Positions 48,444 to 57,905 are shown, counted from the stretch's first letter. The stretch is DNA of 64,000 nt from JABDLO01 sp041749255 (GCA_041749255.1 JBGTBR010000038.1:37777-101776), one strand, 5' to 3'. Notes: generated from the sequence alone by a model not told the origin. Made by a program: numbers and translations.

Positions 48444-50051
48444 TTAATACCCCGGATTCTGACTGAGTGGGTTTGCACTACCTACAGTTGCATCGATTTG
48501 TTCCTGTGGTATCGGGAAAATATTTCTAAATGGCATAGAAGCAGGTTTCTCCCACCACATATCATTATATCTTCCAAAACGAATGAGGTCTGATCTTCTC
48601 AAACCCTCTTGGAACATCTCGCGGCCTCTTTCTCTCAGGAATTCTGTAGCATCCATGGAAGAATAGGCAGGAACTTTAGCCCTTGCTCTGATTACGTTAA
48701 TATCGGGAAGTGCAGCATTCCAATTATTTGAATGTCTGGCCAAAGCCTCTGCTCTGATAAGGTACAATTCACCTAATCTTACGATTGGATAATCATTGTC
48801 CATTTCAGGTCGTCCTAATTGTTTGAAGCTAAACTTCGCAGGTCTTGCACCGGCTTGTCTTAAAGAGTTAGGAGCTATTTCATTGATTTGTGGAGTATAA
48901 TCTAAATGCAATTCTCCTGCATCTGAAGCATAATCCAAAACGGCTGATCCACCAAAATCAAATTGTTTACCAACCAGGAAGTTATTCTGCTTACGCACAT
49001 CGTTATCAGCATATGAATTATAAAATTCCTCTAGTGTTGCATAACCATTCCAGGGTTGATCCTGGAAATTGTAAGTAAACTGGCTGGAATAATGTAAGTT
49101 CATCTGAGAAAAATTCATACCTGATGCTGTGGCTTCATCATAAAATACAGTAAAGATATGCTCCGGATTGTTTTCATTATTTGGTGCAAATACTGCGGCA
49201 TATCCTTCAAGATTTTCAGGATCAGAAGGCACTCCGGGTCGTCTTCCAAGATTTGGAACCCTGCAACCATCTCCGCATAAACTGTATGCTCCACTATCGA
49301 TAACATAACCAGCTGCTGTAGCGGCTTTATCATACATTGCCGTGCCGACATATACTTGAGCATTAAGATACAATTTTGATAAAATGCCCAAGGCTCCATA
49401 TATATTGATTCTATATGCATTTGTTCCTGTTCCCAATGCACTATTGGAAAGATCCATTCCGGGAGAAACTTCGGTAATATCCAAAGCACCCAATATCTCG
49501 CTTTCTACAAAATTAAATACTTCAGCCCTACTCACTTGTGGTGCATCCGCTCCGGGTTGGGTAATGATCTTTACCCTACCATACAGGTCTATAAGTCTCA
49601 TATAAAAATAAGCTCTTAAAACTCTCACCTGTGCCAGAGAGTTGGCATCAAGGTCTGACCTTTGCAGAAGTTCATTACATGTGTTGATGGCGCCATAATG
49701 TCCATTCCAGGTGTCTCTGATAAAAGCATGTCCCGGAGTATAGGTATGTCGGTGTAATTCTATCAAAATACCACCATCAAACCAGTCACCTCCTTTAGCA
49801 GCTATACATTGCTCATCGGAAGTAATGGTCTGAACTGAATAATAAGATCCGTGATTGGCAGTACCCGTACCTCGAAGTTGAGAAAACGCAGCTTCTAGAA
49901 CATCGCCACCACCACCACCACCACCTGTATCCAAGCCTGGTTTACTGATATCGGATGTAATATCTCCTTTCAATAGTTCATCTATATCAGTACATCCACT
50001 CACCACTAAAAAGAGGCATGGAAGAAATAAAAATTTAATTATCCTTTTCAT
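48444..50051 (-). CDS. SusD/RagB family nutrient-binding lipoprotein
   Basis: 535 residues. The lipobox is FLVVSGC, followed by an acidic stretch and a run of seven glycines encoded by a GGT/GGC-type tandem. The TPR-like SusD fold shows its family segments: ARLRAYFYMRLIDLYG-like VLRAYFYMRLIDLYG, and near the C-terminus YPIVRLGELYLIRAEALAR and RGREMFQEGLRRSDLIRFG. It caps the SusC channel on the outer surface and binds the substrate. It is 11 bases downstream of SusC. The substrate (sugar polymer or peptide) cannot be told. Confidence 0.95.
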   Translation of the reverse strand: MKRIIKFLFLPCLFLVVSGCTDIDELLKGDITSDISKPGLDTGGGGGGGDVLEAAFSQLRGTGTANHGSYYSVQTITSDEQCIAAKGGDWFDGGILIELHRHTYTPGHAFIRDTWNGHYGAINTCNELLQRSDLDANSLAQVRVLRAYFYMRLIDLYGRVKIITQPGADAPQVSRAEVFNFVESEILGALDITEVSPGMDLSNSALGTGTNAYRINIYGALGILSKLYLNAQVYVGTAMYDKAATAAGYVIDSGAYSLCGDGCRVPNLGRRPGVPSDPENLEGYAAVFAPNNENNPEHIFTVFYDEATASGMNFSQMNLHYSSQFTYNFQDQPWNGYATLEEFYNSYADNDVRKQNNFLVGKQFDFGGSAVLDYASDAGELHLDYTPQINEIAPNSLRQAGARPAKFSFKQLGRPEMDNDYPIVRLGELYLIRAEALARHSNNWNAALPDINVIRARAKVPAYSSMDATEFLRERGREMFQEGLRRSDLIRFGRYNDMWWEKPASMPFRNIFPIPQEQIDATVGSANPLSQNPGY

Positions 50052-50062
50052 TTTTATTTATT

Positions 50063-53044
50063 TTAAAAGTTAAAGTTAAGACCAAATGTAAATGTTCTGG
50101 GCATAAAGAAATTATTTCTGCTATCTATACCCGTTGCTAACACATCAGGATTACCGCGATCTTCTAAAGCTCCGTTATCTACTGCTCCGTAATAGACCAA
50201 TGCTGGCTCAGGAACAGCTCCTGTATAACCAGTGATTATAAATGCATTCTGAACTGTAATTCCCACATTTAAATTAGTGATAACCTTACTATTCAAAGGT
50301 ATACTTTTCGAAAGAGTCAGGTTATCCAAAAGCACGAAGTCTGCTTTTTCAACGTATAAAGAACTAAAGCGAGCCGCACTCAATTCAGGAACTGCTAACT
50401 TTGAATTCATAAAATTATACGAAGTCTGAGATGCAAGGCGAGGCTCATAGAATGCTCTGAATGTGTTAACAAGACTATGACCAAACGCACCTCTGAAAAA
50501 TGCATTAATATTCCATCCTTTTACGCTGATACTGTTTGTCCAACCTAATTCGAGTGTAGGTATTCCATTTCCTAACACTTCGAAGTCCGCATCAGGGTCA
50601 TTCCACTTATCCTGGTCTGTTACCAATACACCATCACCATTAACATCTCTAAAGATGGGTGTGCCATTGTCATTAACCCCATCGTATACAGGTCCCCATA
50701 TCTGTCCGATTCTTGCACCTTTTTCTACAAGAATCATATTTGTACCATTCTGACCAGGAGCTCCAAGATTACCCCTTATGGCTCTGTCTACTACGAAATC
50801 TGTCAACTCAGTATGGTAAGTAGAAAAAACAACTCCGGTTTCATAACTGAAATCCGTTTTTCTCAAAACATCATAACTTAATTGAACCTCTAATCCCTTA
50901 GTATTTAAACTTCCGGCATTTACAGTTTGGGTAGGGGCGCCAAATACTGCTACGTCAACAGGTACTGTAAGAATAAAGTCTTTAATATCTCTATTATACA
51001 CGTCAATAGATCCAGAAAACCTCCCTGCACCAAAATCAATACCCAAATTGGTTTCTGCTTTTTCTTCCCATTTCAGATCTGGGTTAGCAGCTCTATCCAA
51101 AACTGTTGTTACGCTACCATCCGCTCCATTGACTATTCTTCTCAACTGTGTTGAAAGTCCATTTTGCCCAGGAAGAGAACCGGTAACTCCATAACCGAGT
51201 CTGACTTTTAAAACATCGAATGTGCCTATATTCAAATAATGATTCAAGTCCACTCCTAAACCTAAAGCAGGAAACCATCCCCACTTATTACCTTCACCTA
51301 ATTTTGTAGAACCCTCTCTTCGAACGGAAGCGTTTAAAAATATGGCATCATCAAAAGAATAATTAGCTCTACCGAAGAAAGCAATGATCTTTTCGTCAGG
51401 AGATGCATTTGAATTCGCACTAATGAAGCCTGCGTTTTGCAAATCCTGAGCATCCTGAATCCTGTTACTAAAATCTATAGAGTTATCCGGAAAGTCGCCA
51501 ATTTCTAAAAACCGGCTTTCAAAATTATTCTGTTGAAATGAATATCCTCCTGTAATGGTCAAACTTGAATTTCCAAAATCAGTTAAATAAGAGGCATAGG
51601 TTTCATACAACTGAAACCTGGACTCATCATTGTAAAAACTGGCTCTTCCTTTTCTTACTGGGCTGGTAGCATTACCTCTAAAATGAGAAGTCGTAGGGAA
51701 ATATAGTCTGTTGTTTGACGTATTGGTTTGCTGAGCAATTCGGAAATACGCAGTAAAGTTATCAGTTATATTATATCCAATATTCGCCCCATAGTTAAAT
51801 TCTACACGCTTTCCTAAATTATAATTCTGGTCAATAATAGATGCAGGATTAAATGCATCAAATAGACCCAACATCTCAAAATAACCTCCAAATTGCTCAC
51901 TTGCAAATGGGAATGGTGACTGGGCACCATCCACGGGAGCAGTGGGGTTAAATACCATCGCATATCTGAAAGCTTCATTAAAAGCAAAGTCAGATTCTCT
52001 TTGAGTAAATGAGGTATTAAAATCTATAGATAATTTGTCATTAAGCGCCTTTGTATTTAAATTTAATCTTGTGTTAAACTGATCGAAACCGGAAGTTCTC
52101 AATATACCATCTTGCTTTCTGATATTTGCTGAAATCCGGTAGCCGGTATTTCCAGATCCCCCTTCAGCTGAAAGACCATGTACTTGCGCAATACCCGTTT
52201 GAGAAATCTCATCAAGCCACGTTGTTCTGGCACCCAAATCCACTCCACCAGCTGCAACAAATTCATCTGGTGACATGACTGGGTGGCCTCTCATTATGCT
52301 CGATGCCCCTAATTGGCCATTGTACGACAATCTGACTTTTCCGTCTTTTCTGTCTCCTTTTTTGGTAGTTATGATAATTACACCACTTGATCCTCTGGAA
52401 CCGTAAATTGCTGCTGCTGATCCATCTTTGAGTACATCAATAGATTCGATGTCATTGGGATCAAGGTTTTGGATCGAAGCTCCAATGATACCATCAATAA
52501 CATACAGAGGTTCTACATTCGCCCCTACAGTCGATAATCCTCTTAATCTGACAACACTCGGAGCGTTTGGGTCACCCCCCCTGTTGTAGACCTGAAGACC
52601 AGATACCTTACCTTGCAATAATTGCATTGGGTCAGAAATAGGTCCTTTGTTAAACTCTTCTTCAGTAACACTCACCACAGAAGAGGTAATTTCTTTCTGT
52701 CGCTGTGTTCCATATCCCACTACAACTACTTCTTCAAGGAACTGCCCGGCTTCCATTGAAACATTAATTGTGTTGGATTCACCTACAGTTACCTGCTGTG
52801 ATACATAACCTGTATAGGAAAATAAAAGTACATCTCCTACATTAACTCTTAACGTGTAAGATCCATCAATATCGGTAATAGTACCTGTAGTGGTACCACT
52901 AATCAATACATTGGCACCTATCAGTGCCTGTCCATCATTGGCATCAGTAACTATTCCTGTTACAGTCTTTTGTGAAAGTGCCATGGAGACCATTCCAAAA
53001 ATCAGCAACAATGAATACGCCCATTTTGTAAATAATTTTTTCAT
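50063..53044 (-). CDS. SusC/RagA family TonB-linked outer-membrane transporter
   Basis: 993 residues. A signal peptide is followed by a CarboxypepD_reg-like domain (about 25-105, GIVTDANDGQALIGANV), the TonB-box region EEVVVVGYGTQRQKEIT, a plug domain (about 115-230, with VRLRGLSTVG and the SusC signature GSAAAIYGSRGSSGV) and a 22-strand barrel ending RTFTFGLNFNF. It imports the substrate caught by SusD. On the minus strand a TAAGTTTG box (53113-53120) lies about 70 bases upstream, but no TTG partner is at the expected distance. No sigma/anti-sigma pair is adjacent. Confidence 0.96.
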   Translation of the reverse strand: MKKLFTKWAYSLLLIFGMVSMALSQKTVTGIVTDANDGQALIGANVLISGTTTGTITDIDGSYTLRVNVGDVLLFSYTGYVSQQVTVGESNTINVSMEAGQFLEEVVVVGYGTQRQKEITSSVVSVTEEEFNKGPISDPMQLLQGKVSGLQVYNRGGDPNAPSVVRLRGLSTVGANVEPLYVIDGIIGASIQNLDPNDIESIDVLKDGSAAAIYGSRGSSGVIIITTKKGDRKDGKVRLSYNGQLGASSIMRGHPVMSPDEFVAAGGVDLGARTTWLDEISQTGIAQVHGLSAEGGSGNTGYRISANIRKQDGILRTSGFDQFNTRLNLNTKALNDKLSIDFNTSFTQRESDFAFNEAFRYAMVFNPTAPVDGAQSPFPFASEQFGGYFEMLGLFDAFNPASIIDQNYNLGKRVEFNYGANIGYNITDNFTAYFRIAQQTNTSNNRLYFPTTSHFRGNATSPVRKGRASFYNDESRFQLYETYASYLTDFGNSSLTITGGYSFQQNNFESRFLEIGDFPDNSIDFSNRIQDAQDLQNAGFISANSNASPDEKIIAFFGRANYSFDDAIFLNASVRREGSTKLGEGNKWGWFPALGLGVDLNHYLNIGTFDVLKVRLGYGVTGSLPGQNGLSTQLRRIVNGADGSVTTVLDRAANPDLKWEEKAETNLGIDFGAGRFSGSIDVYNRDIKDFILTVPVDVAVFGAPTQTVNAGSLNTKGLEVQLSYDVLRKTDFSYETGVVFSTYHTELTDFVVDRAIRGNLGAPGQNGTNMILVEKGARIGQIWGPVYDGVNDNGTPIFRDVNGDGVLVTDQDKWNDPDADFEVLGNGIPTLELGWTNSISVKGWNINAFFRGAFGHSLVNTFRAFYEPRLASQTSYNFMNSKLAVPELSAARFSSLYVEKADFVLLDNLTLSKSIPLNSKVITNLNVGITVQNAFIITGYTGAVPEPALVYYGAVDNGALEDRGNPDVLATGIDSRNNFFMPRTFTFGLNFNF

Positions 53045-54105
53045 GTGGCTTTAACGATTTGATAATTAAAAATTAAGACACTACTTAGTGTTTATTTTAC
53101 ACAATTGAAGATCAAACTTAATAAATTGTTGGCAAATAATCGGATTGCCATAGCTAAAATTTTTACTTTTTTTTACTATAGGGAATAAAAAAAGAACGAT
53201 TCATGAATTAAATTGTTGGTTATCAACTTAAAATGTTAACATTTTATTAAGAATATAGATTTTTGGACAATGTTTCTTTTTTATATAAAAATAAGTTTTT
53301 ATTAAAAAATCAAGTTGATCACCTCATTTTTTAAGGTTAAGGTTGAGGTTTGCGGATTCTGCAAGTCGAAAGTCAAAAGTCGGAAAGTCGAAGGTCTGAA
53401 AGTCTTAAGGTCTGAAGGTCTCAAGGTCTGAAGGTTTGAAGGTCTCAAGGTCTGAAGGTCTCAAGGTCTGAAGGTTTGAAGGTCGGAAAATCTAAATGGA
53501 TATTGCGAAATGCGAAATGCGAAAAAAGCTAACTGCTAAAGGCTAATTGCTGATGGCTATGCACTACGAGCTACGAACTACGAGCTTAATAGGTCTGAAA
53601 GTCTCAAAGTCCACTGCCTATTGCTAACAGCCTACCCCCAGCTACTAGCTATATAGGTCGAAAGTCAGAAAGTCGAAGGTCAGAAAGTCTTTAAAGTATA
53701 AAGTTAGATACGAACTTCGAACTTAATGGGTCGGAAAGTCAAAAGTCGGAAAGTCGAAGGTCAGTAAGATTGGAACGGTGAAAAGTGAAAAGCAAATAAC
53801 GAATAGCGGACTGCTAAAAATCAACTAAAAGCTACAATCTAATCCATACGAAACTACGAGCTACCAGCAAAATGAGGTTAAGGTCCAGGTTGAGGTTGAG
53901 GTTTTAGTTTTAGTTTTGGTTTTAGTTTTGGTTTTAGTTTTGATTAACGCTAGATCATGGAATTAAGTGATAAGATGCGCTGATCTTTTCAGGTTTGTAA
54001 ACTTGAACTTTTTTTGCATCACTTCCACATGCTTTTTAACGTAAAATATTTTGAGGACAAAAATTTAACTAACTTGCCACCACTAAAATTGTGTGAAATT
54101 TTACT
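53045..54105. repeat. Non-coding island of several degenerate short-period repeats
   Basis: From about 53327 to 53945 the sequence is a mosaic of tandem words. GGTTAAGGTTGAGGTT appears at the left (53332-53350) and again with GAGGTTGAGG at the right (53874-53902). AAGTCGAAAGTC-type 7-mers occur at 53361-53400 and again at 53656-53700 and 53729-53765. GAAGGTCT/CAAGGTCT 8-mers fill 53401-53480. CTACGAG/CTACGAACT words lie at 53563-53586, and TTTTAG/TTTTGG 6-mers at 53900-53942. No frame is open across it. 53045-53326 is plain AT-rich sequence holding the SusC leader and a small dyad ACACTA/TAGTGT (53078-53091). Confidence 0.8.
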
Positions 54106-55578
54106 ATGTCATTTGTAAAAAAACTGGCTGGAGAAACCATCATTTACGGTATGAGTTCCATCTTACCCAGAGTGATTCATTTTCTATTTTTGACCATTTA
54201 CATTACTTATAAATTTGAAGATACCCTGCAGTTTGGTATCTACAATGAGCTGTATGCCTATTCTACCATCTTATTGGTGCTTTTTCTTTTTCGAATGGAT
54301 ACCGCTTTTTTTAGATTTGGGGCTCAGGCACCCAATCAGGATCAGATCTTTGGAGCTGCATTACTTCCTGTAATGGGAATCGTTGCATTGGGCACTTCTG
54401 CGATGTACTTTTTTGCGGATTCCATTGCAACATTTATAAAATACGATTACGGTGGGTATTATGTCAGATTGTTTGCATTTATATTGGGTTTTGATGCCCT
54501 TTCAGGTATGTTTTATGCCCGTTTCCGAATACAAAGCAGACCATATCGCTTTTTAATGTATAGAATGGCCAATGTGATCATAACATTGGGCATGGTTTTT
54601 TTATTTCTTGAATTGATCCCGGAAAAAAGCAGTGAGTGGTTTAGTGTAGTACATCCCATTGACTTTGTTTTTATAGCCAATCTCATTGGCAGTACATCAG
54701 TATTACTTCTTATGATCCCCGACATAATTAAAGTAAACTGGAAAATGATCTGGAAAGCCCATCCGGTTTCCTGGAGGCGTATGTTTTGGTATTCACTTCC
54801 TCTGGTTGTGGTCGGTATTGCAGGAAATATCAATCAGGTTTTTGCAGCCCCTCTTCAAAAATACTTCCTCGGGGGCAGTTTTGATGAAAATCTCACTCAG
54901 GCGGGAGCATATATGGGACCGGCAAAAATTGCCCTTTTGCTCAACCTCTTTACCGTTGCATTTAACTATGCCGCCGAGCCTTTCTTCTTTAATAATGTGG
55001 GGAAAGAAAATGCGGAAAAGGCATATGGACAGATTATCCATGCCTTTGCTATTGTTTCAGGAATTGTAATGATGGGTATAGTTTGTTTTCAGGAATTGGC
55101 CATCCTTCTCATCGGAGAATCGTATCGCGGACCTCAGGAAATCATTCCCATTCTCCTTTTCGCTTATTTTATGTTGGGTTTATATTATAATATATCTATC
55201 TGGTATAAACTAAGTGATAAGACGGTTTTTGGAGCATTGATCAGCGTTGGAGGTGCTATTATAACTCTCTCGGTTAGTATTATATTCCTTCCGAAAATAG
55301 GTTACATAGCTTCGGCATGGGGAACATTGCTATGCTTTACTTTTATGACGACCGCAGGATATATATTAGGTCGTATTTATTACCCCATACAATATCCCAT
55401 TAAACGATTGCTCTCTATTATTTTTTTCCTATTGTTGAGCGTCACCGGGACTGTCTGGTTAAAGACAATGTTCGAAAATGACTGGTTAAGTTTGGGGATT
55501 GGAGCGGGTATTTTTATGTTGTTCACCATCCTGCTGATTTGGAGTGAAAAGAAAATGATCTTAGGTTATCTGAAATAG
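54106..55578 (+). CDS. Polysaccharide flippase family protein (second copy in the window)
   Basis: 490 residues with about fourteen hydrophobic segments of the MATE/MviN-like flippase fold. It begins MSFVKKLAGETIIYGMSSI, and DTAFFRFG and the FNYAAEPFFFNN motif of the Bacteroidota lipopolysaccharide-biosynthesis flippases are visible. It is not closely similar to the flippase at 27777. It stands alone, without polysaccharide genes next to it, which is common for this subgroup. Substrate unknown. Confidence 0.85.
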   Translation: MSFVKKLAGETIIYGMSSILPRVIHFLFLTIYITYKFEDTLQFGIYNELYAYSTILLVLFLFRMDTAFFRFGAQAPNQDQIFGAALLPVMGIVALGTSAMYFFADSIATFIKYDYGGYYVRLFAFILGFDALSGMFYARFRIQSRPYRFLMYRMANVIITLGMVFLFLELIPEKSSEWFSVVHPIDFVFIANLIGSTSVLLLMIPDIIKVNWKMIWKAHPVSWRRMFWYSLPLVVVGIAGNINQVFAAPLQKYFLGGSFDENLTQAGAYMGPAKIALLLNLFTVAFNYAAEPFFFNNVGKENAEKAYGQIIHAFAIVSGIVMMGIVCFQELAILLIGESYRGPQEIIPILLFAYFMLGLYYNISIWYKLSDKTVFGALISVGGAIITLSVSIIFLPKIGYIASAWGTLLCFTFMTTAGYILGRIYYPIQYPIKRLLSIIFFLLLSVTGTVWLKTMFENDWLSLGIGAGIFMLFTILLIWSEKKMILGYLK

Positions 55579-55648
55579 TCTTTTCATTATTATTTGTCGT
55601 CTAAAAATCACTTATAATAAAATGATTTGGTACACTTAATCAAAGCTT

Positions 55649-55740
55649 AATTAAAAAGGAGATACAAACCCCGGCTGTCTATCTTAGCCTGGTAATCTTT
55701 GGCTGGCAAAGATTTTCTATCACCTTTTCAGGTTTTAATT
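55649..55740 (+). ncRNA. Candidate structured RNA (three-way junction)
   Basis: The closing stem AAAAGG-A-GATA (55654-55664) pairs with TATC-A-CCTTTT (55718-55728), ten pairs with one A-A mismatch. Inside are hairpin CCGGCT/AGCC-t-GG (about 55671-55692) and the perfect hairpin AATCTTTG-GCTGG-CAAAGATT (55694-55714). AATTA/TAATT (55649-55653/55736-55740) may extend the base. It may end the flippase mRNA or be a leader/sRNA. I recognise no known family. Confidence 0.4.
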
Positions 55741-55789
55741 CATTCCTGCATGGAAAAATCTACCTTTGCATGTAAATTGATATAACCCG

Positions 55790-55844
55790 GGAACTAATGT
55801 TAAGTATGTATTCTTATAGGCTAAAAAATAATACTTAATGTTCC
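55790..55844 (+). other. Long hairpin upstream of the small membrane protein
   Basis: GGAAC (55790-55794) and TTAAGTAT (55800-55807) pair with ATACTTAA (55831-55838) and GTTCC (55840-55844), 13 pairs in all. A TACCTTTG box at 55771-55778 would place it at the very 5' end of a transcript leading to the gene at 55916. Confidence 0.45.
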
Positions 55845-55915
55845 TATCCGTTTTATGATGGGTGTTGAAAATCAATGTTCATCTATTAATACTGATTTAT
55901 TACAAAAATAAAATT

Positions 55916-56080
55916 ATGTCCTATTCTTCAAGGGTGAGATATAAAAGCAGACAGGAAAGAGCACGTCGGCATTCGCGGAATATAAAACTGATCATTTTGT
56001 TTGCAAGTATTGCGGGGGTGATCCTGATTTTCAAAAATTGGAATATGCTGTATTCCTATTTCAGGACTTATTTTTACTGA
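55916..56080 (+). CDS. Small single-pass membrane protein (54 aa)
   Basis: From the ATG at 55916 the protein has a very basic N-terminal third (MSYSSRVRYKSRQERARRHS) followed by one membrane helix (IKLIILFASIAGVILIF) and an aromatic tail (YSYFRTYFY). A GTG at 55862 would add 18 residues. The positive-inside pattern predicts a cytosolic N-terminus. The basic patch could contact nucleic acid or lipid heads. It is divergent in function from its neighbours and I recognise no family. Confidence 0.6.
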   Translation: MSYSSRVRYKSRQERARRHSRNIKLIILFASIAGVILIFKNWNMLYSYFRTYFY

Positions 56081-56159
56081 AACAGTAAGGCTTTTTTCTC
56101 ATCCTAAAATACGTCGGATTGGATGCCATGGTGGAAAGGATTTTTCTTCAAATATCAAA

Positions 56160-57140
56160 TTATATATCCTTGTGTCTTTCCCAATAATTTTGGTCTTCGA
56201 TTTCAGATAGAAGTGTGACATAATTGATATATCTCAACTCAGAGATCTCACCTTCTTCTATTTTTTTCTTTACTGCACATTTCGGTTCATCTCTATGTGT
56301 GCAATTAGCAAATTTACAGTCTTCCGAAGCAATAAAAAACTCCCTGAAATTATGTGCGATATCCATTACCTCTAAATGGTTAAATGAAAGTGTTTTAATC
56401 CCGGGAGTATCAATGATATAGCCTCCAAACTGAAGGGTAAACATCTCTGCAAAGGTGGTAGTATGCTGACCTTTTCCACTGAAATCCGAAAGCTCTCCTG
56501 TTTTTAGTTCCAGATTGGAGTCGATAGCATGGATGAGAGTAGATTTTCCCACTCCTGACTGACCGCTCACCAAAGTATATTTATCTTTTAGTACTATTCT
56601 CAGATCCTCTATACCAAAGGGCTCTATAGCCGAAACCAAGTGAACTTTATAACCAATATCCTCATAGATATTCTTCAAATAATTGTATAAATTCAAATCA
56701 TTTTCGCTGTATACATCTTTTTTATTGAAAACGATGTGAACAGGAATATTATACGGTTCTGTCATAAGTAGAAAACGGTCAATAAATCCCTGCTTCAGGT
56801 TGGGTTCAACAATCGTAACAATGAGTAAGGCCTGGTCGATATTACTCGCCAACAAATGAACATCGTGCTTTTTCCTCGGTGATTGTCTTACCACATAGTT
56901 TTGCCTTGGATGAATCTCCGTGATGAGTCCTGTTTCATCATTATCTTTTACAACTGTTACATGATCCCCAACAGCAATGGGGTTTGTCGACTTTAGTTCG
57001 TCAATTCTGAATTTGCCCCGGATTCGACAGTGGATTACTTCCTCTGATTCCAGCCTGACTATGTACCAGCTCCCGGTAGATTTTATAACAGTTCCTTTGT
57101 TCAATGATGAATGGTTTTTATTTGCAAACCAGAAGGGCAA
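56160..57140 (-). CDS. rsgA: Ribosome small subunit-dependent GTPase A (RsgA)
   Basis: 326 residues in the circularly permuted GTPase order: an OB-fold (about 15-90), G4 NKKD (139-142), G1 GQSGVGKST (193-201), G3 DTPG (244-247), and a zinc knuckle Cys275, Cys280, His282, Cys288. RsgA checks late 30S subunit maturation in the cytosol. The annotated ATG at 57140 gives a 13-residue extension; a TTG at 57101 (before NKGTVIKSTGSW) is where many homologues start. It lies six bases after the GGGP synthase gene, so the two form an operon. Confidence 0.95.
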   Translation of the reverse strand: MPFWFANKNHSSLNKGTVIKSTGSWYIVRLESEEVIHCRIRGKFRIDELKSTNPIAVGDHVTVVKDNDETGLITEIHPRQNYVVRQSPRKKHDVHLLASNIDQALLIVTIVEPNLKQGFIDRFLLMTEPYNIPVHIVFNKKDVYSENDLNLYNYLKNIYEDIGYKVHLVSAIEPFGIEDLRIVLKDKYTLVSGQSGVGKSTLIHAIDSNLELKTGELSDFSGKGQHTTTFAEMFTLQFGGYIIDTPGIKTLSFNHLEVMDIAHNFREFFIASEDCKFANCTHRDEPKCAVKKKIEEGEISELRYINYVTLLSEIEDQNYWERHKDI

Positions 57141-57146
57141 TATAGA

Positions 57147-57905
57147 TCATTTTACATAATTAAATGAGTGTACAGCTTCCGACATTTGTCCGATGAGCTG
57201 CGGATTGGTTTCAATGGCATTTCCCACAACTATGACATCAGCTCCTGCACGCACATTTTCATAGGCTTTTTCAGGTGTATTGATACCTCCACCTACAATG
57301 AGTGGTATCTGAATTCCTGAAGATACCAGCTCAATCATTTCTGAAGATACCGGCGTTTTTGCTCCACTTCCCGCATCGAGAAATATCAGCTTTAAACCCA
57401 GCATTTCCCCTGCAATAGCTGTACATAAAGCTATATCTGCTTTATTGGCCGGAATGGGTTGTGTATTGCTCATATAGCTTACTGTTGTAGGCACTCCACC
57501 ATCAATTAAAATATACCCTGTAGACAGTATCTCCAATGGACTTATTTTTAAGAAGGGGGCAGATACTACATGTTTTCCTATAAGTAACTCAGCGTTCCTT
57601 CCAGAAATGAGGGATAAAAACAATAATCCATGTGCTTTATAGCTGAGTTGAAATGAATTACCGGGAAAAAGGATCATCGGAATTTCACACCGGTTTTGAA
57701 TATCCGAAAGCACCTTGTCCAACATGTCATTTACCACCAGGCTTCCTCCAATAAAAAAGTAATCAACCCCAAATTGGGTCGAAAGATCGATTACCTCTTC
57801 CAGTTTATCCAAACGCAGTTTATCAGGATCGATCAGGACAACAAACTTTTTTTGTTTGTTTTTTCGCGAAGACAATAAATCTTGATATATGAATGTACGG
57901 TTCAT
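57147..57905 (-). CDS. Geranylgeranylglyceryl/heptaprenylglyceryl phosphate synthase
   Basis: 252 residues, a TIM-barrel enzyme that joins a polyprenyl diphosphate to glycerol-1-phosphate. Seen: VVLIDPDKLRLDKLEE near the start, the substrate-binding FPGNSFQLS, the YILIDGGVPTTV segment, FLDAGSGAKTPV and the phosphate-binding LIVGGGINTPEKA with GADVIVVGNAIE at the end. Bacteroidota encode such a homologue of the archaeal lipid enzyme; its physiological product is less clear than in Archaea. It is the first gene of a two-gene operon with rsgA. Confidence 0.93.
   Translation of the reverse strand: MNRTFIYQDLLSSRKNKQKKFVVLIDPDKLRLDKLEEVIDLSTQFGVDYFFIGGSLVVNDMLDKVLSDIQNRCEIPMILFPGNSFQLSYKAHGLLFLSLISGRNAELLIGKHVVSAPFLKISPLEILSTGYILIDGGVPTTVSYMSNTQPIPANKADIALCTAIAGEMLGLKLIFLDAGSGAKTPVSSEMIELVSSGIQIPLIVGGGINTPEKAYENVRAGADVIVVGNAIETNPQLIGQMSEAVHSFNYVK

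Larger units (their letters stand above)
55579..55915. other. Intergenic region with two folded elements
   Basis: Two hairpin structures fill the gap: a three-way-junction candidate at 55654-55728 and a long hairpin at 55790-55844 downstream of a TACCTTTG -7-like box (55771-55778). No frame lies here apart from a short extension of the small membrane protein. Confidence 0.5.

Noticed and set aside
53327..53945. CRISPR array
   Set aside because: The repeats are 6-9 bases long, degenerate and contiguous, without unique spacers, and no cas genes are present.
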